From Nephromyces sp. MM_2019 (Eukaryota > Apicomplexa > Aconoidasida > Nephromycida): a stretch of DNA of 56,251 nucleotides. Positions within the stretch are counted from its first letter, which is position 1, and every line of letters begins with the position of its first letter. A program made the position numbers and the translations under genes. Below the pieces are notes generated by a model. That model searched no databases, was not told where the DNA came from, and saw only the letters and a list, made by a program, of their open reading frames with translations. Shown here piece by piece: positions 36,301 to 49,380 of the stretch. Where the stretch lies: assembly GCA_015657535.1 (NCBI GenBank), contig JADHZB010000477.1, positions 12,397 to 68,647 of the forward strand, given 5' to 3'.

Positions 36301-39300
36301 TTGGATTGCGTCAAAGTGAATAAATAATCCTATATATATATTGTGGGTATTTTGTCAAATAATGTGTATTGTGGATAGCACATAATGTAATTATTAATAT
36401 ATCCAAGCTAACCTATTGAGGATAAATATAAAAATAACTTTGAGTCATCTTGATCCATTTTTGAGCTAAAACGTGTGTCTTGGATAGAACAACAAATTGA
36501 CTCAATCATCAATGTCAAATAGTGTGGATTAAACATAATAAATGATAATTCACAAAGATCTTCAGAACTCTAGTATATATATATTTATGTGAGAAAATGC
36601 GTATAAAAATCTAAATAAAGATGGTAAAGACATAATAACATATATACACATAAATGAAGGTGCAGAAAATTTTGTCTAGATGGTGTGATAACAAGGTCAC
36701 GTAAACGTGATCAACATTTCTAAAAGTGATTCATAATATCAGGTTTTCACACGCCGAAAATGAAACAAATTTCATATAAGTTCACCTTGATATTGAGTAT
36801 GCTTGGAAAACGTTTCATAGGGTGTTTTATAGCCAGATGACTAGATCTGATATTGTTTAGTGTACATATATATATATATATATATATACGTATGTAGGAA
36901 TAGAATGGCACACTAAACAAACAAAGATAGTTTAGTTACATAAACAAACAGACGCGTTGTAAATCAAAAACAATGTGGAGTCAGTTGTGTGAATATACAC
37001 ATATACATATTATGAAATATATGTATATATATTTATATATATATTTCTTAATCTGTTATAGTTTATTTACTTTTTGTGGGCTTCCAGAAAATGGATTATA
37101 TGCCACCAAGGTTCTACTTGTTTCATTTCTATATCATCAACAGAATAATATTCTTTGTAATGTACAGCTATTAAGCAGCGTAAAGTGCTATAGTACCAAT
37201 TACACACAATTGGTGTGTAAGTATCATTTTGGGCAAGTTTCTGTTTAGAGTTATTTGTATGTAAATCCTTATGGGTAGATTGTGTGTCGTTAGAATATCG
37301 AGATTTAGTAGATGTCTGTGTAGAGGGTGGTGAAAATGTTTCTGTTTTTTCTAGTTTTTCATCATCTAATATATTCTCTGGAATCTTATCTTCTTCTTTT
37401 ATAGGGTGCTGTGAATGTTCATTGATTGTGTAGGTTTGATTTTCTGTGGTTTCACCATGAATACTGTGTGTATCATCATCAGATTTGTATGAAGAAGTTG
37501 CGCTAGTTATGTGTGTATCTATGGATCCTTTTAAGTTATTAGATTTACTAGGTTCAGATGTGAAATTGTGTACTTGTTGTTGGGATTGAATTGGAGGTGT
37601 GTATGTATTTTTATTGAAAAAATGAGAAGTTGGTTCAGTTGATTTTAAGGAAAAGGTCGAGTGTGTAAAGGTGGAAGATGCGTCAAAGGTTAATTTGTGT
37701 GTAGCTAAATCATTTATAGTTGTTTCCGGTGTATGTGTGCTTTCAGATATAGAGTCAAAAACAAAAAGCCAATCCTTAGATATATTCTTAAGATTGTTAG
37801 GTAATTGGTAAGTATAAGTATGAGCAGGTAATATACTCAGAAAGAATTTGGTCCTACAAAAATAAACACAAAGTGTGTACAGTGTCTTGTTCGTCCCAAT
37901 CCTTTCAAAGAGGCTGTCTAATATATCTATTAATTCTTTTCTGAGGTAGATGAAAACAAATAAGAGGATATTTTTGGTGTTTGTGCTTATATATTCTTTT
38001 CAGGAGTTAATATATACACAATTCTACATGTGAATCTTGTTTGTAATTAGTTATTGGCCTAGCTACATTATTAATGTGTTATAGGTATGTTATTTTGGTA
38101 TGATTCGTTAGGGAATTGACAGTGCGTTATATTGAATATATAAACGTTTATAAATTGATGTTGTAATGATAAAATGTATGTGTATTATTATAAAAATAAA
38201 TAAACAATAGGGAGGATGATGTTTTACAGAGTTTTCCAATTTTTATGTATCGGAGTTGGGTATTACTTCAAATAAAAGAGTATAAATGTGTGAAATATTC
38301 AGTTACAATAATTGTGTGAATCAGAGTAATGATAAATAGCTGAGATGTGTGATTAATAAAATGATGGCACCGGACAAAAAGTTTATAAAAGTTATAAGAC
38401 ATGCTGATATAAAACAAAATACATCACCATATGTCTTACTCTTGTGTTTCCTTTGAGCTACACACCCATCTATGCAAATCAGTTGATTTTCCATGGAGTA
38501 TGGTTAGGATAGACTGAAAAATAGGCTCAATTTCTTTCAAAAATAATTCTGGTTTGATTTCCCATATACGTTTCTTGATTTTCAGTGAGCATTGCTAATT
38601 ACATAAGGAACATAGGGAAATGTATTTTTAAGAATAAACAGATAATATATATATATATATATATATATGAGTTTAAAGATATCAGACTACAATTCAAAGG
38701 TATCCATTTGTATATTAAAATATGTGTGCAAATGAGTAATCATTTAGCTATGGAGATAATAAATTGGAATTAATTCGATCATACAAATAACAAATTAGAA
38801 GAGGGTGTACTTGATAGAAAGCTTGAGCTGCTGGTGTGTCGGAAGCGAGTGTAGTTAACAAAGCGATGGGAGGTTCATCTATTTTGTCTAATAAAGAGGA
38901 AATTATAGGGTGCATAGGGAGTACCTGTAGCATTTGCGAAGGTCGCTGTATTAAGTTCTCATATCTGTAAATTTATGTAAAGTTATGTTATCTGATGAAT
39001 TCAATAAATGGTTTATATCATATATTCTATATTCCAGTAATAGTAAACACTATAGTTTGATGTGTCTTAATTAGATTAGGGTAATATTGTTTATGTTGCG
39101 TAATAGAAAGTGTAGGTACAAGATGCTAAAATATTGTGTTCCTAAATATAATGAGATGAAACTCAATTATTCCAATAAATGAACTATGGGAAAGTATATT
39201 TTAATAATAGGAGCAACAAGTTTAAGATAAATTCAAGTTAGTTCGTTTTGGAGCTCAGAAATAAAATAAATATATATCATAAATTATTCATACGGCTCTT

Positions 39301-39856
39301 GGCTTAAGTTTGATTTTTCAATTTTTCTGATTAGTTTGCCTTTTATATATTTTTCAAATAAGTCTTTATAGATCTTATTTTTTGGTACACCGAGTGTCTT
39401 GAGGAAATCCACCATACTCTTCATAGTCTAAAAGTAAATATTAAAAAAGAATAAAGAAAAAGTGCTTATTAATTATTGCTGTTGTTAAAAGGCATACCTT
39501 ATCTTGGAAGCCTTGGGTTTCCTGCCATATCTTACAGGCTTGAACACCAGGGTTTTCATTTATTTTATCACTCTTAAGCTGATAATTCTCTGAGGAAATA
39601 AATATTGAAAGGAGTATTTTCGTAAAGATTAGCAAATCAAAAATAAATTATTTAGACAAATCTAAGATATTGTTACAATGATAGGAAAATAATTTTTAAG
39701 GCTGCCAATTAAATGGTGCTTACGTTCAAGCCAACGGAGAAGGGTTGCACGACCAGATGGTCCACAATGCAACCCGGGTGGTGGCTTGAGAGGGGGTGAT
39801 TGGGGATGTGCCCACTCATTCAAATCTTCGAACTCACTACCCCAACCGCTTGACAT
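33303..39856 (-). CDS. Large hypothetical protein, 989 residues in 13 exons
   Basis: Exons, 5' to 3': 39724-39856, 39498-39589, 39294-39427, 38811-38964, 38440-38573, 37071-37853, 36786-36840, 36413-36569, 35368-36255, 34726-34868, 34252-34331, 33714-33807, 33303-33425. Every junction keeps phase and the lengths sum to exactly 990 codons with a TAA stop. Residues 1-215 are mostly helical after an acidic Trp-rich start (MSSGWGSEFEDLNEWAHP). Residues about 216-476 are Ser/Thr/Asp-rich and disordered. Residues about 496-565 are helical (ELSFIMFNPHYLTLMIESIC). About 565-690 is a Thr/Pro-rich linker (PNIPYTPQTPQTPN). The rest is helical, with Leu-rich repeats of the kind seen in HEAT/ARM-like scaffolds (HILLSHLLHLLEA). 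There is no signal peptide or membrane span. I do not recognise the family. A nuclear scaffold is one guess from the mix of helical blocks and TP-rich linkers. The gene model itself is well supported. Confidence 0.78.
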
Positions 39857-42691
39857 TCTTACAGATGCAGAGGCCTAAATATTTTTGTAGGTAGCTCTTA
39901 ATTTTATGTAAATCATAAAATATATGTGTAAGGGTTCATTTCAGAAGAGTCTAGCGGGAGAAGTCATCCAATATGGTTGCATTTTGTAGCCTAGTATGCT
40001 TAATCTGATTTCGTATTAATATATGAGGTAATTAATGGACAAAGCTTGTATGATTGGCGACGAAAGAAATTTCTTTTAGTGCTTTTCAAACTAGCTTTCG
40101 ATCAATTCAAGCTCGATGATTTGTTGCCTCCACTCCTAGCTTATACTTTAGTTTCAGTCTATTTGTAGTTTGGCAACTATGGTGATGGTTGAAATGATTG
40201 TTGGATTTGTAGGGGCTTGTGGATTGAGATGGCTGCGCATGAAATATTACACTAATATGAAAATATTTTATATTACTGAATAAAACTGATGGCCTGTGCT
40301 GTTTCCAGTGGTTTTAAGTGTCTTAGAAAGTGCATCTTTCCATAGTAGTCTTGTGGTGCTATCCTATAGGTATATGGCCTTGCTTACTTCAACTTGAGTT
40401 AAAAGTATGATTTATAACTTTTACATATATTGGCTATATTGTGGTCAACGGCTTACTTTTTTACCACTACAAAAATTCTTCAGGGATTCTATTATTTATA
40501 TACAAACCCAAGCTCGAAAATTAAAGTTTTTGAAAATAACTTGTTTTAGGTGATGAAATTTTATACTGTATGTAAGGCCTTAAATTAAATTCTGAAGCAT
40601 TTTGGTATATTTTGGTTGATATAATCTATATTCGAATAAAATATCATTGAGAGTAGACTACTCAGCTATATAAATTAAGGGAAATGGAAATTTCATTTCC
40701 TCCCTTGTTGGCTTTAACTATACAATATGGTTACTAGCTATCTTATATAGAAGCTCTCGATTCCTTATTTGTGTCTCTAATTTAGTTATAGGCAATCTGA
40801 AAACCTAATTTCAAGATATGTTTTATTATGGTTAAAAGAACCTTTACTCAAGCTTGGGCTCGTTTATTCAAGCTTTTCTCGTAATTCTAGTTTTGCTTAA
40901 TAGCTTTACGGTTTTTATTTGACAAATAAGAAATAACTTTTGGAAGAAATATGTAAGTAATATTCAATCAACAATGTTGAGTGAGATAAAATATACAAGT
41001 GTTAGGTGAAACAGTATTTCTTGGGGTATTTTAAGTCGGAAGGTCATTTCGTTTTGTCGTTTATATAGTACTAATAACTTATCATGACTCTATTTATCAA
41101 TATATATTGACTGTGTTGAAGAAATGGGACTCGATAAAAAGTTGCTTTGTGCAGCACTAGAAGAGTTATCATTGTAAAAGAAACAAACACATTTGTATTT
41201 TGTTTTTGCTAATTTGAATAACTGTGATTTTTTACAAGTCTACTTTTGTTTTAATTACCGATAGAAGCTAATAAGCTAATCATAGTGTGTTGTAAGTGTC
41301 CATCTACATAGATGATTTAAATATATTAAGTCACAGGCAATGACCTGTTTCAAATCAATCTGTAAGGCTTAAATGATTTATGTTTTTTAACCTCAAATTT
41401 GTCAAAGCATAACCCATCGTATATCCCATTAATGTAAATATCTATTTCGACAGATGCTTCTTGTAAATAAATACATCTGTATCAGTCTTGTGATACTTTT
41501 GTTTTTAAATCTTTCATTCTTTATTGTGAGACTTTACAGAAGCTTTCTAGTAATGTATTAAATAAATTAACATTATCAAAATTAATAATCATGTATAACA
41601 ATAAATAATACTTCATAAGCATATTAATAATGAGAAAAGACATAAATAGTACTGGGGCCTAAATCATGATAAAAATCTCAAAAGAAATACTTTTAAAGCA
41701 ATAAGCTATTCTAAAGAACTTTTATGGATCCCTTGCATAAATTTCATTGAATTCTATACTATCTGAAAAAAGACTCTACGATTTACACATTACCCAGCCT
41801 ATCTGCATCATTAGGAACAAAACTCAGGTTCAAAAAGATTGGAGAGCAAAAGTGATTTCAAATTTGTGTTATTTGCTAAGGAATAAATTTTATATAACTA
41901 GGCTTTGTTACCGAACATTTTCGGGTATAGAGCTGTAAAAGATTGCTTCTGAACATGCACGATTTGGATTCCCAAAAAGCTTTCTGAATGTAATGCAAAA
42001 TGAAGTAATTATACGCTCCAGCAGACAAAAAATTTATTCCCAACTCATGTAATTCTGATGGCTACAATTATTACTATATACAAAAACCGAACCATAAACC
42101 TATAAAAGTATTCAAACCTTGTAATAAGGCACAAGTAATGTTGATATCTTATTGACTTTTTTAGCAAGAACAAATCATAGAAATTGAATTGTAAGCTAAC
42201 AAAATATAGATTCACATAAAACAAAATTCCATGTAGCCTATACATGGCATACAATTGAAATGTGTAAGCTCTACTAGCTAAATCTCGTTCAAATTGTCAA
42301 TATTGTGTCATTATTTTGCGAAAAAACTTTAATTTAAGCTATCAAAAACATTGGAAACACTGAGCCTTTAATAGTTCAGATGTGTTTTAGCTTTAGAAAC
42401 CAGATTAAGAGCTAGAAATTCAACAGATCCATTATTGTTATATCTTGCTTGCTACAATTAATTCAATGCCTCAATTGGATATAAGCTTTGAATAATTATT
42501 CTAATGATTTAGGGCTCAAGGTTTGTGTAGATAGCTATACATAAAGCCTCAGTAAGAATGAATTTAATCTCTTGTAGTGGCTTATCAAAATATGATGAAA
42601 CTAAATAAATTCGTTAAAGCTTAAATTTAGCATAAATTAAAACTCCCAGGGAAGTGAAAAGGGCTGCTTATTAATAGGCGAGCAATTCAAA
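39857..42691. other. Intergenic, divergent gene starts, no gene seen
   Basis: About 2.8 kb between the start of the 989-residue gene (-) and the kinase-like gene (+). CA/GT repeats are almost absent. Open frames at 41747-41938 and 42045-42254 are short, have no neighbouring exons in phase and look like chance. It probably contains both promoters, but I cannot point to elements. Confidence 0.5.
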
Positions 42692-45600
42692 ATGGAGGAA
42701 CACGACAAGGAAATGAATTACCTGAAGTGGCCCACAGGATGGGAGCCCATCACTGCTGTGAATAGTCCATATTCAGATAGTAAAGTTCATTACATTGCAA
42801 TTCCTGAGCTTTAAATAGAAAAATTTATAAGTTCAAATTACAAAAATGTTTTAATTTTAATCTCTAATTTATAAAATTGAATCAATGAATAATAACAGTA
42901 GTTCTCAAGTTATTGAGTACACACTAACAGAAAAGTAGGCAAGCGTTAGGTCTGCAGAGAACTATTTATATCACTTTTTTATTAGTCAACTAACTTTAAT
43001 GTGAAATGTTTTTATAATTAATACAAAATACATGTCAATAGACTGATTTGTAATTTTATAGATCGCACAAAGCAAGGTGAAACATGGTTAGTTATCAGTA
43101 AACATCAAGAAAAGATCGAGGAATATAAAAAATTAAGGTCTGAAATACTAGAAAATAAAGTTTGCTTTATTCAAGTTAATTATTATACAGAAGTTATAAA
43201 GGGTCAATTTTATCTTTTTACTGTAGGAAAACTATTGAGAAATCTCTCGATGTGTTATACGAAAGGATAAATAAAATAGAGGATGAACTGGAACTGGAAG
43301 AAGAGTACGAAGACGACTTTGACCGTGCTGACAACGCAAGAATGAGAAATGAGTAATGTTGTTAAGAATTTTTGACTTTGAACCATTTTCCATTAGGAGA
43401 TGCACACTTATTTCCTCATCTAGTATATAAAAAAGAAAAAATTAAATTAGTATCATTCTCAATGCCATAAAGCTATAAACTCTGACCAGCGCTTCTTAAT
43501 AATAATATATAACACAATTTAATTTGATAATGGAAATCTTGCTGTTTAATCAGAGAGGATTTGGAAGATAAGTTAGAAAATAATCAACTTATGATTGAAG
43601 AATTGGAGGAATATAAGGAAGAAGTACCTATTTCTATGCTAACATAGTTAAAACCTTAACAAAATGTCTTAAACTTATAATATCCTTTTGATGCTAGTTA
43701 TTTTACTATGAAGTTTGATAGTCTTTGATACCTTAATTAGACCATACGTGATCTCAGAATGAGAAGACCATTGAATCACTTACACAGAATCAGCCTCAGT
43801 GCCAGTTTCACACACAAGGGCGACCAGATAATGTAATTGCATAATTTTATGTAACTGTAATAGCCTTTAGACTTAAGGAATATGCTCGATTTAATCTGAT
43901 TTATCAAAATCAAAATTACCTGAAGTAACATCAATGTTGAGTCAAATTTTTAAGTTTGTTTTGTCCTCAACTATAAATTTATGTTTAAATTGGTACAGAG
44001 GTAGCATTTCAATCCTGATGTAAAATTTAAAAAAAATGTAGTTAGAAGATATTTTCCCATAATATATTGCCTATTCTATTCTATGTTTTCCGATATAGAT
44101 TATGCCACTGAATAGACCTTGGGAAGCATTGTATATTCAAGATAAGCCGAAAGACCAAATAGAACCAGGTTAAAAATAAAAATCATTCAAATTTTGACCT
44201 CAAATTACTTGCACATCTTGGGGTTATGTCCTCTTCCTAAAAATATCAGAAGCCAAAAATACCAATGACTCAGAAGAAAAAGTAGAAAATAAGGAATTTT
44301 TGGCAAAGATTGTAAGTTGGAAGTTAATCATAAAAATAATAATTAACTAATTAAATGTGCTGCATATCTTAGCTTCATAGACATTTGTTGAATGCTAGCT
44401 TTTTATTAGCAATTTCACTACAAGTTTGTAGCTAAATTGTAATTTGAGAAATTATAATTTTAGCTTTTTGACCCAAAGGATTAAGTGCTAAAACTTGGTG
44501 TAGTTGAAATTTTGCTAATCATAAACATCACATGTTAAATATTTTATTTACTTTTACGTAATTTTTCTAATAGTACCAAACCCCTCCGACAAGCTTGGCC
44601 TCAGGCAAATATCTTTATGACACAGTAGGATACGAAGAATCAGCAATGGTCTTATTCCGTGAAGGTTAAAAAATTAGTGTAAAATTGAACACACAAGCTA
44701 GCAATATATTGATATTTGATTTATCATCATTTGTTAAATATCTAACCCATGTCAATCACAAGCACATTTTATATATACTTTTTAAATAATCGAGTAATAA
44801 CATGTAAAAGATTAGAATTATAACCTCACTTTGATGAAACAGGGTGACTGTGAAATTTTATATTGATAAATTGTACTCTTTATAGCTTCCAGAGTCAAAT
44901 CCTACTTGTATCCACAAACCCTAAGTATTGAATTAACTTTTTGATTACATGTCCTGATCCCAAAACAGCTAAATTATTGATGGAAAACCAATGGAATTAT
45001 TTGAATAGCTTCCCATCTGATGAGTCAAATTATGAAAATTCTGCAATAATCCCTATTGTATCGGTTGATAAAATAACTCGTGTACAACCGAATGGAGATA
45101 AACATATTAATATTGTGGTTTTTATGTAATTAAGCACTATGATTTATTAATTATACTTCAATTTTCCTGATCATTAATTCATTGCTTCGAGTTAGCTAGT
45201 AATCTTGTGTGGATGCGTAGTATAGATACTCTTCATTTAACTTTTAAAGCCATTGATTGGATAATACTACAAATTGACTATAAACAGGCTTATTACACTT
45301 GTTTATTTTCTTTTACCTATTGAATTTTAGGCCTATAAATTCTGAGCGGAGTATAGAACAATGGACAGCAGAATATCCAGTCAATTCTCCTGAGATTACA
45401 GTTTTTGAAAATGAGCTATATAGTGATAACCTGAGGAATATTTGTGAGTGGTGCGCTCTAATGTACATTCATTTCGAATACCACTAGTTTATAACTAATT
45501 GACTACTTCGGAGTTACTCTTATGTGGTGCTTAAAATAACATCTCTATGTTGGAAATCTTATTTTTATATTTTTGTGATTTAGACACAACACAATAGTAT

Positions 45601-47209
45601 TAATTATTTTTTTACCAAGTATGGCTTGGCTTCAGAAAGAGGGAATATTCCATGGAAATATACACACTGGAAATGTATTTATATCTGGAAGTGGTAAAAA
45701 GCTTAGACTAGGAGATTTCGGTATAACAAGTAAGTTTATGTGGCTGAAATGAATTCAAGTCTTGGCTAAATATTTGAAATTTATAACCTGTAACCTGCAT
45801 GCTAGTTAATATAATATCTAATAGAACGTTTCGCGATTTATTTAATTATATTACGTTAAACGTTATAATCTGAGGTATTTTGAGCTATTGGTACACACAA
45901 ATTGGAAAAAGATATACAACTGATCCAATTTTTATGTCACCTGAGTTGCGCATGGAAATATTAAATAAAAAAGGAGTTATGATCAACCCAAAAGACTATT
46001 CATTTCACTATAAATCTGTTAATATATACAAAAATGACGTGTTTTGCTTGGGTTTAGTTTTATACAAATTACTCACCTGCCAGACACCCGAGGTTTGTTC
46101 AATATATAGTTAATTTGAATTGTTTATTAATTGCTATACTTATATCAAAGGTCAAAAATTCAATAGTGATTCAAGCCTTTGTAATAAATAGCATACTTGC
46201 GATTTCTCAATTTCTGAATATATCCAGTCATAAATTGCTATTGTTTTGCAGCAATACTGATAATTTTATTCTATTCTTATTTCATTTTTGCCTCTATATT
46301 CAACATTGTTTTGTTTTAAAGAAAGCGAACCAAGATGCAAATGAATGCTCGAAATTATCAAGGCATGTTTATAACCTACAAATCTCTTCAGGTTAGTTTT
46401 AGTTTGAATACAATTTTACATTTTTGTATGAACGATTTTTGGCACAAAAAACAATGCTTTAAATCTACTTTCTTTAAAGTTCGAGGCTTTTTCATCAATT
46501 CTCATTGAAATACACCCTCACATGCATTCAAAAAAATTAGCGTGATTAGCATACCCATGGTAAACTATTTTAGTACCATAGTAGGCTCGATAATTTAGCT
46601 AACTTAGCACTTGATTTCTTTTAAAGCTGTTTGTTTTGATTTGATTTATATATGAAATGAATACCCATATTTGAAATTAATAAGCACTTTTTTAAGACAA
46701 AACCTTTCAAAAATTTACTTCGAAAAAGACTTGCAGAGAATATGTATAGCGTAAATGATTTCGAGCTCACTTTTTCCAATACAAATTAGTGATTTTACGT
46801 TATATTTTTGAATCAGAATTAAAGGATATCATCTCCGAGATGTTGAGTTATAACCCGAAAAATAGGCCTAACTGGGACACTCTTTGTGTAAATAAAATTA
46901 CACGATTATATACCTTGATGAAAAAATATGTTTTATTGTGTATAGAAATCCCCCCAGTGAATTAAATACTTTATTTTATCTTTTTTTTTTTTAAATACTT
47001 CTTTGAAGCTCTAAACTAGGAATATACTCGTCTCTATATGCGTTTTAGTATTAACAATGTGCATACACAAATTTATGCAAAAAATCACTTTTAGCAGAAT
47101 GTATACAAATTGATTTTAATTGGATTATATCTTGTTTCCATAGAGAAGATTCAAGTCGTGGAATGAAATTGGTCAAGACTTTTTAGGATGGGTAACTGAC
47201 TTATTTTAG
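42692..47209 (+). CDS. Atypical kinase-like protein (probable pseudokinase) with coiled-coil N-terminus, about 15 exons
   Basis: Exons: 42692-42779, 43062-43137, 43227-43352, 43554-43623, 43758-43832, 44099-44168, 44250-44311, 44574-44664, 44886-45125 (see below), 45331-45462, 45620-45729, 45875-46092, 46322-46391, 46817-46956, 47144-47209. The last exon follows a GTGAAT donor and ends WVTDLF. The product is about 529-544 residues. Exons 2-4 encode a Glu/Lys-rich coiled coil. The C-lobe of a kinase is clear: GIFHGNIHTGNVFIS stands in for HRDLKxxN, with catalytic Asp and Lys replaced and the last Asn kept. It is followed by RLGDFGIT (DFG kept), FMSPELR (APE-like), DVFCLGLVLYKLLTC and MLSYNPKNRP. 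I see no VAIK lysine. Loss of the catalytic Asp predicts little or no phosphotransfer, while nucleotide binding may remain. Exon 9 needs either one extra T at 44938-44942 or a 44-nt intron (44925-44968) to keep frame. Confidence 0.75.
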
Positions 47210-49380
47210 AGAAAAAAAGTTGTATAAGGCTTCAAGGTGCCTTGAGGATCACTCTATTCATACAGTCAAATAGCAATTTCACGCATGAGATAATCTTAAA
47301 TCTTTAGCCAAATTTTTAGTTGCTTTATATATAGAGTAATTTTTTTGGAGAGTTATGTTTCACTAAATTAAAGTAGCACATATATTCAATGCTTTTTACA
47401 AACCTAATGAATTATGAAAACAAGGATTTGGGAGAACTTATCGAATATAAGCAAACAAGCTGGTAACATAAGCCTCATTGTATTTTTTAATTGAGCTAAT
47501 TAACAATTTAGCTACACAATTATAAGTTGACTAAGTTTTTTCACTATTTTGTTTCCTTTTAAATTCTTAACATTCAAGTAATCTATCAACTAACCCGAAA
47601 TAACTACAACTATATGAATTTCAAATAAATTTGCCAACACATCTTCATTTTAAGGAATTATCTTCTTGCAATCTTGCGATACATTCTGGATCTTGCAGAA
47701 AAATATTTTTAATGCACTCTAAAAATAAAAAATGAGGTTTTTATAGCAAAATATTTATAAATTTTGGTATAATTCGATCCAAATCATTTAATATATCTGG
47801 ATATCTTTCTATATCTAAAATTTAAAACACTAAATCTGTAACACCTTATAACCAAATGTCGCTTACCAAACAATTTTCTATAATAGCATGAGATATTTAA
47901 CAGAGTTTTACTTTATAAATTAGGTGTTTCATTGATCCAATCTCCATCCCTTATGAAAGAATTATAAATCTAATATAACTCTAGAACTTATTATCTTTAT
48001 TTTATTTTATTTGGCTCAACTTTCTACACACACTTATCTATTGTCAAGATCTATATTTAAACATGTATTTTTAAAACATAGCTAATATTTGTGTTTCTCA
48101 ATTCTATCAGTGTGTCCAATTTAATAAGATTTTTGGTTATTTAAAGAACGTTTCAAGAATGATTTCAAAATCGAATTCAATCTTAAATATACTTTACTAG
48201 ATATACTTTTAATATGGAGATATTATCTCTAATGTTTGGATGTAAAGCATTGCTTTCAATATATAAAATGAATATAAAAGTGAGTCAATAGTAAATATTT
48301 ATTGGTTTTGGCTAAATAAATATATTATATTATTGTAATAGTTTTGGTACAAGTTGTCTAATCTTATCTAATTGAAATGATAATAATAAAAGTTCTGAAT
48401 TTTAACCACTATTTATGACAGAGAGCTCAAAGACATGGCCTGATGGATGTTTTAAGATTTTATTTCATCTTTTATCTAATTACACAGTTTCTACTCAAAG
48501 GTCAAGTAAATTCATTTATTTAGCAAAACCTAAATTATAAAAAAGTGTTAACTTTTGAAAATAAATGAGAGTGCTAACCTATAGCTTTTTTTATTAAATC
48601 TTAGTATTATGCTTGACCAAATCTCTCTAAGTTCCTCTTACTGAGTTGGGAAATTTATGTCATTTTAATTAAAATTGCTGTAATACCCAGTTTTTAAAAT
48701 TGTAGAATTGTCTAAGATATTTATCCTTCCATAATTATACTACATGGTTATAATTATTTTCCGACACTTAAATTTGAGATGTAGGGCTCTAACATTAATA
48801 GAGAATCTTAGTGTAGCTACTCTTCAAATAGTTGTATTAACTATAAATCCTTATGTTTAACTTCAATAGCTATTTATCTTATACTAGCTATAATTATGGA
48901 TCTTTCTCTATAGCCACATTTTCTACAACTCTTTTTGTTTCTCGATGATGTAGGTGCTGTATAAAAGCATTAGAATTGTATTTCATATACAAATACTTGA
49001 GTAGAGTCATAGGAATAAAAGCTTCAGTGAAAAATAATTGAATTTTTATTTCGAGAATTTGTTTGTGAATTTAATATTTGTTTAGTCATCTAAATAGTGA
49101 TTAGCTGTAACATTTGGCTGTTGTTTGAAAGAATCATAAATTGTTACATAAAATCGGTTATTTCAAGTAAAAGTATACTTCCTAGTGGCATTCGTATTAT
49201 TTCAAATTACATCTAGCTAGTGTTTATTCATAAGAGTTGACTTTCACAAATCCTAGTATAGCAAACTTGATCATATCATATCTTGAGCACTCAATTTATA
49301 TGATATGCACAAATCTAACTTATAAACTTATCTATTTAAGTTGGATGAGTAATTCAGTTTAACTTATTCAAATATTACAG
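47210..49380. other. AT-rich region, likely holds the unseen 5' exon(s) of the cysteine-rich protein gene
   Basis: No open frame of note. The gene downstream enters at 49381 with one nucleotide of its codon already used, so at least one coding exon must lie upstream, probably here. I could not identify it. Confidence 0.5.

Noticed and set aside
41747..42254. Two short open frames in the 39.9-42.7 kb gap
   Set aside because: Neither has a flanking exon, homology I recognise or non-random composition.
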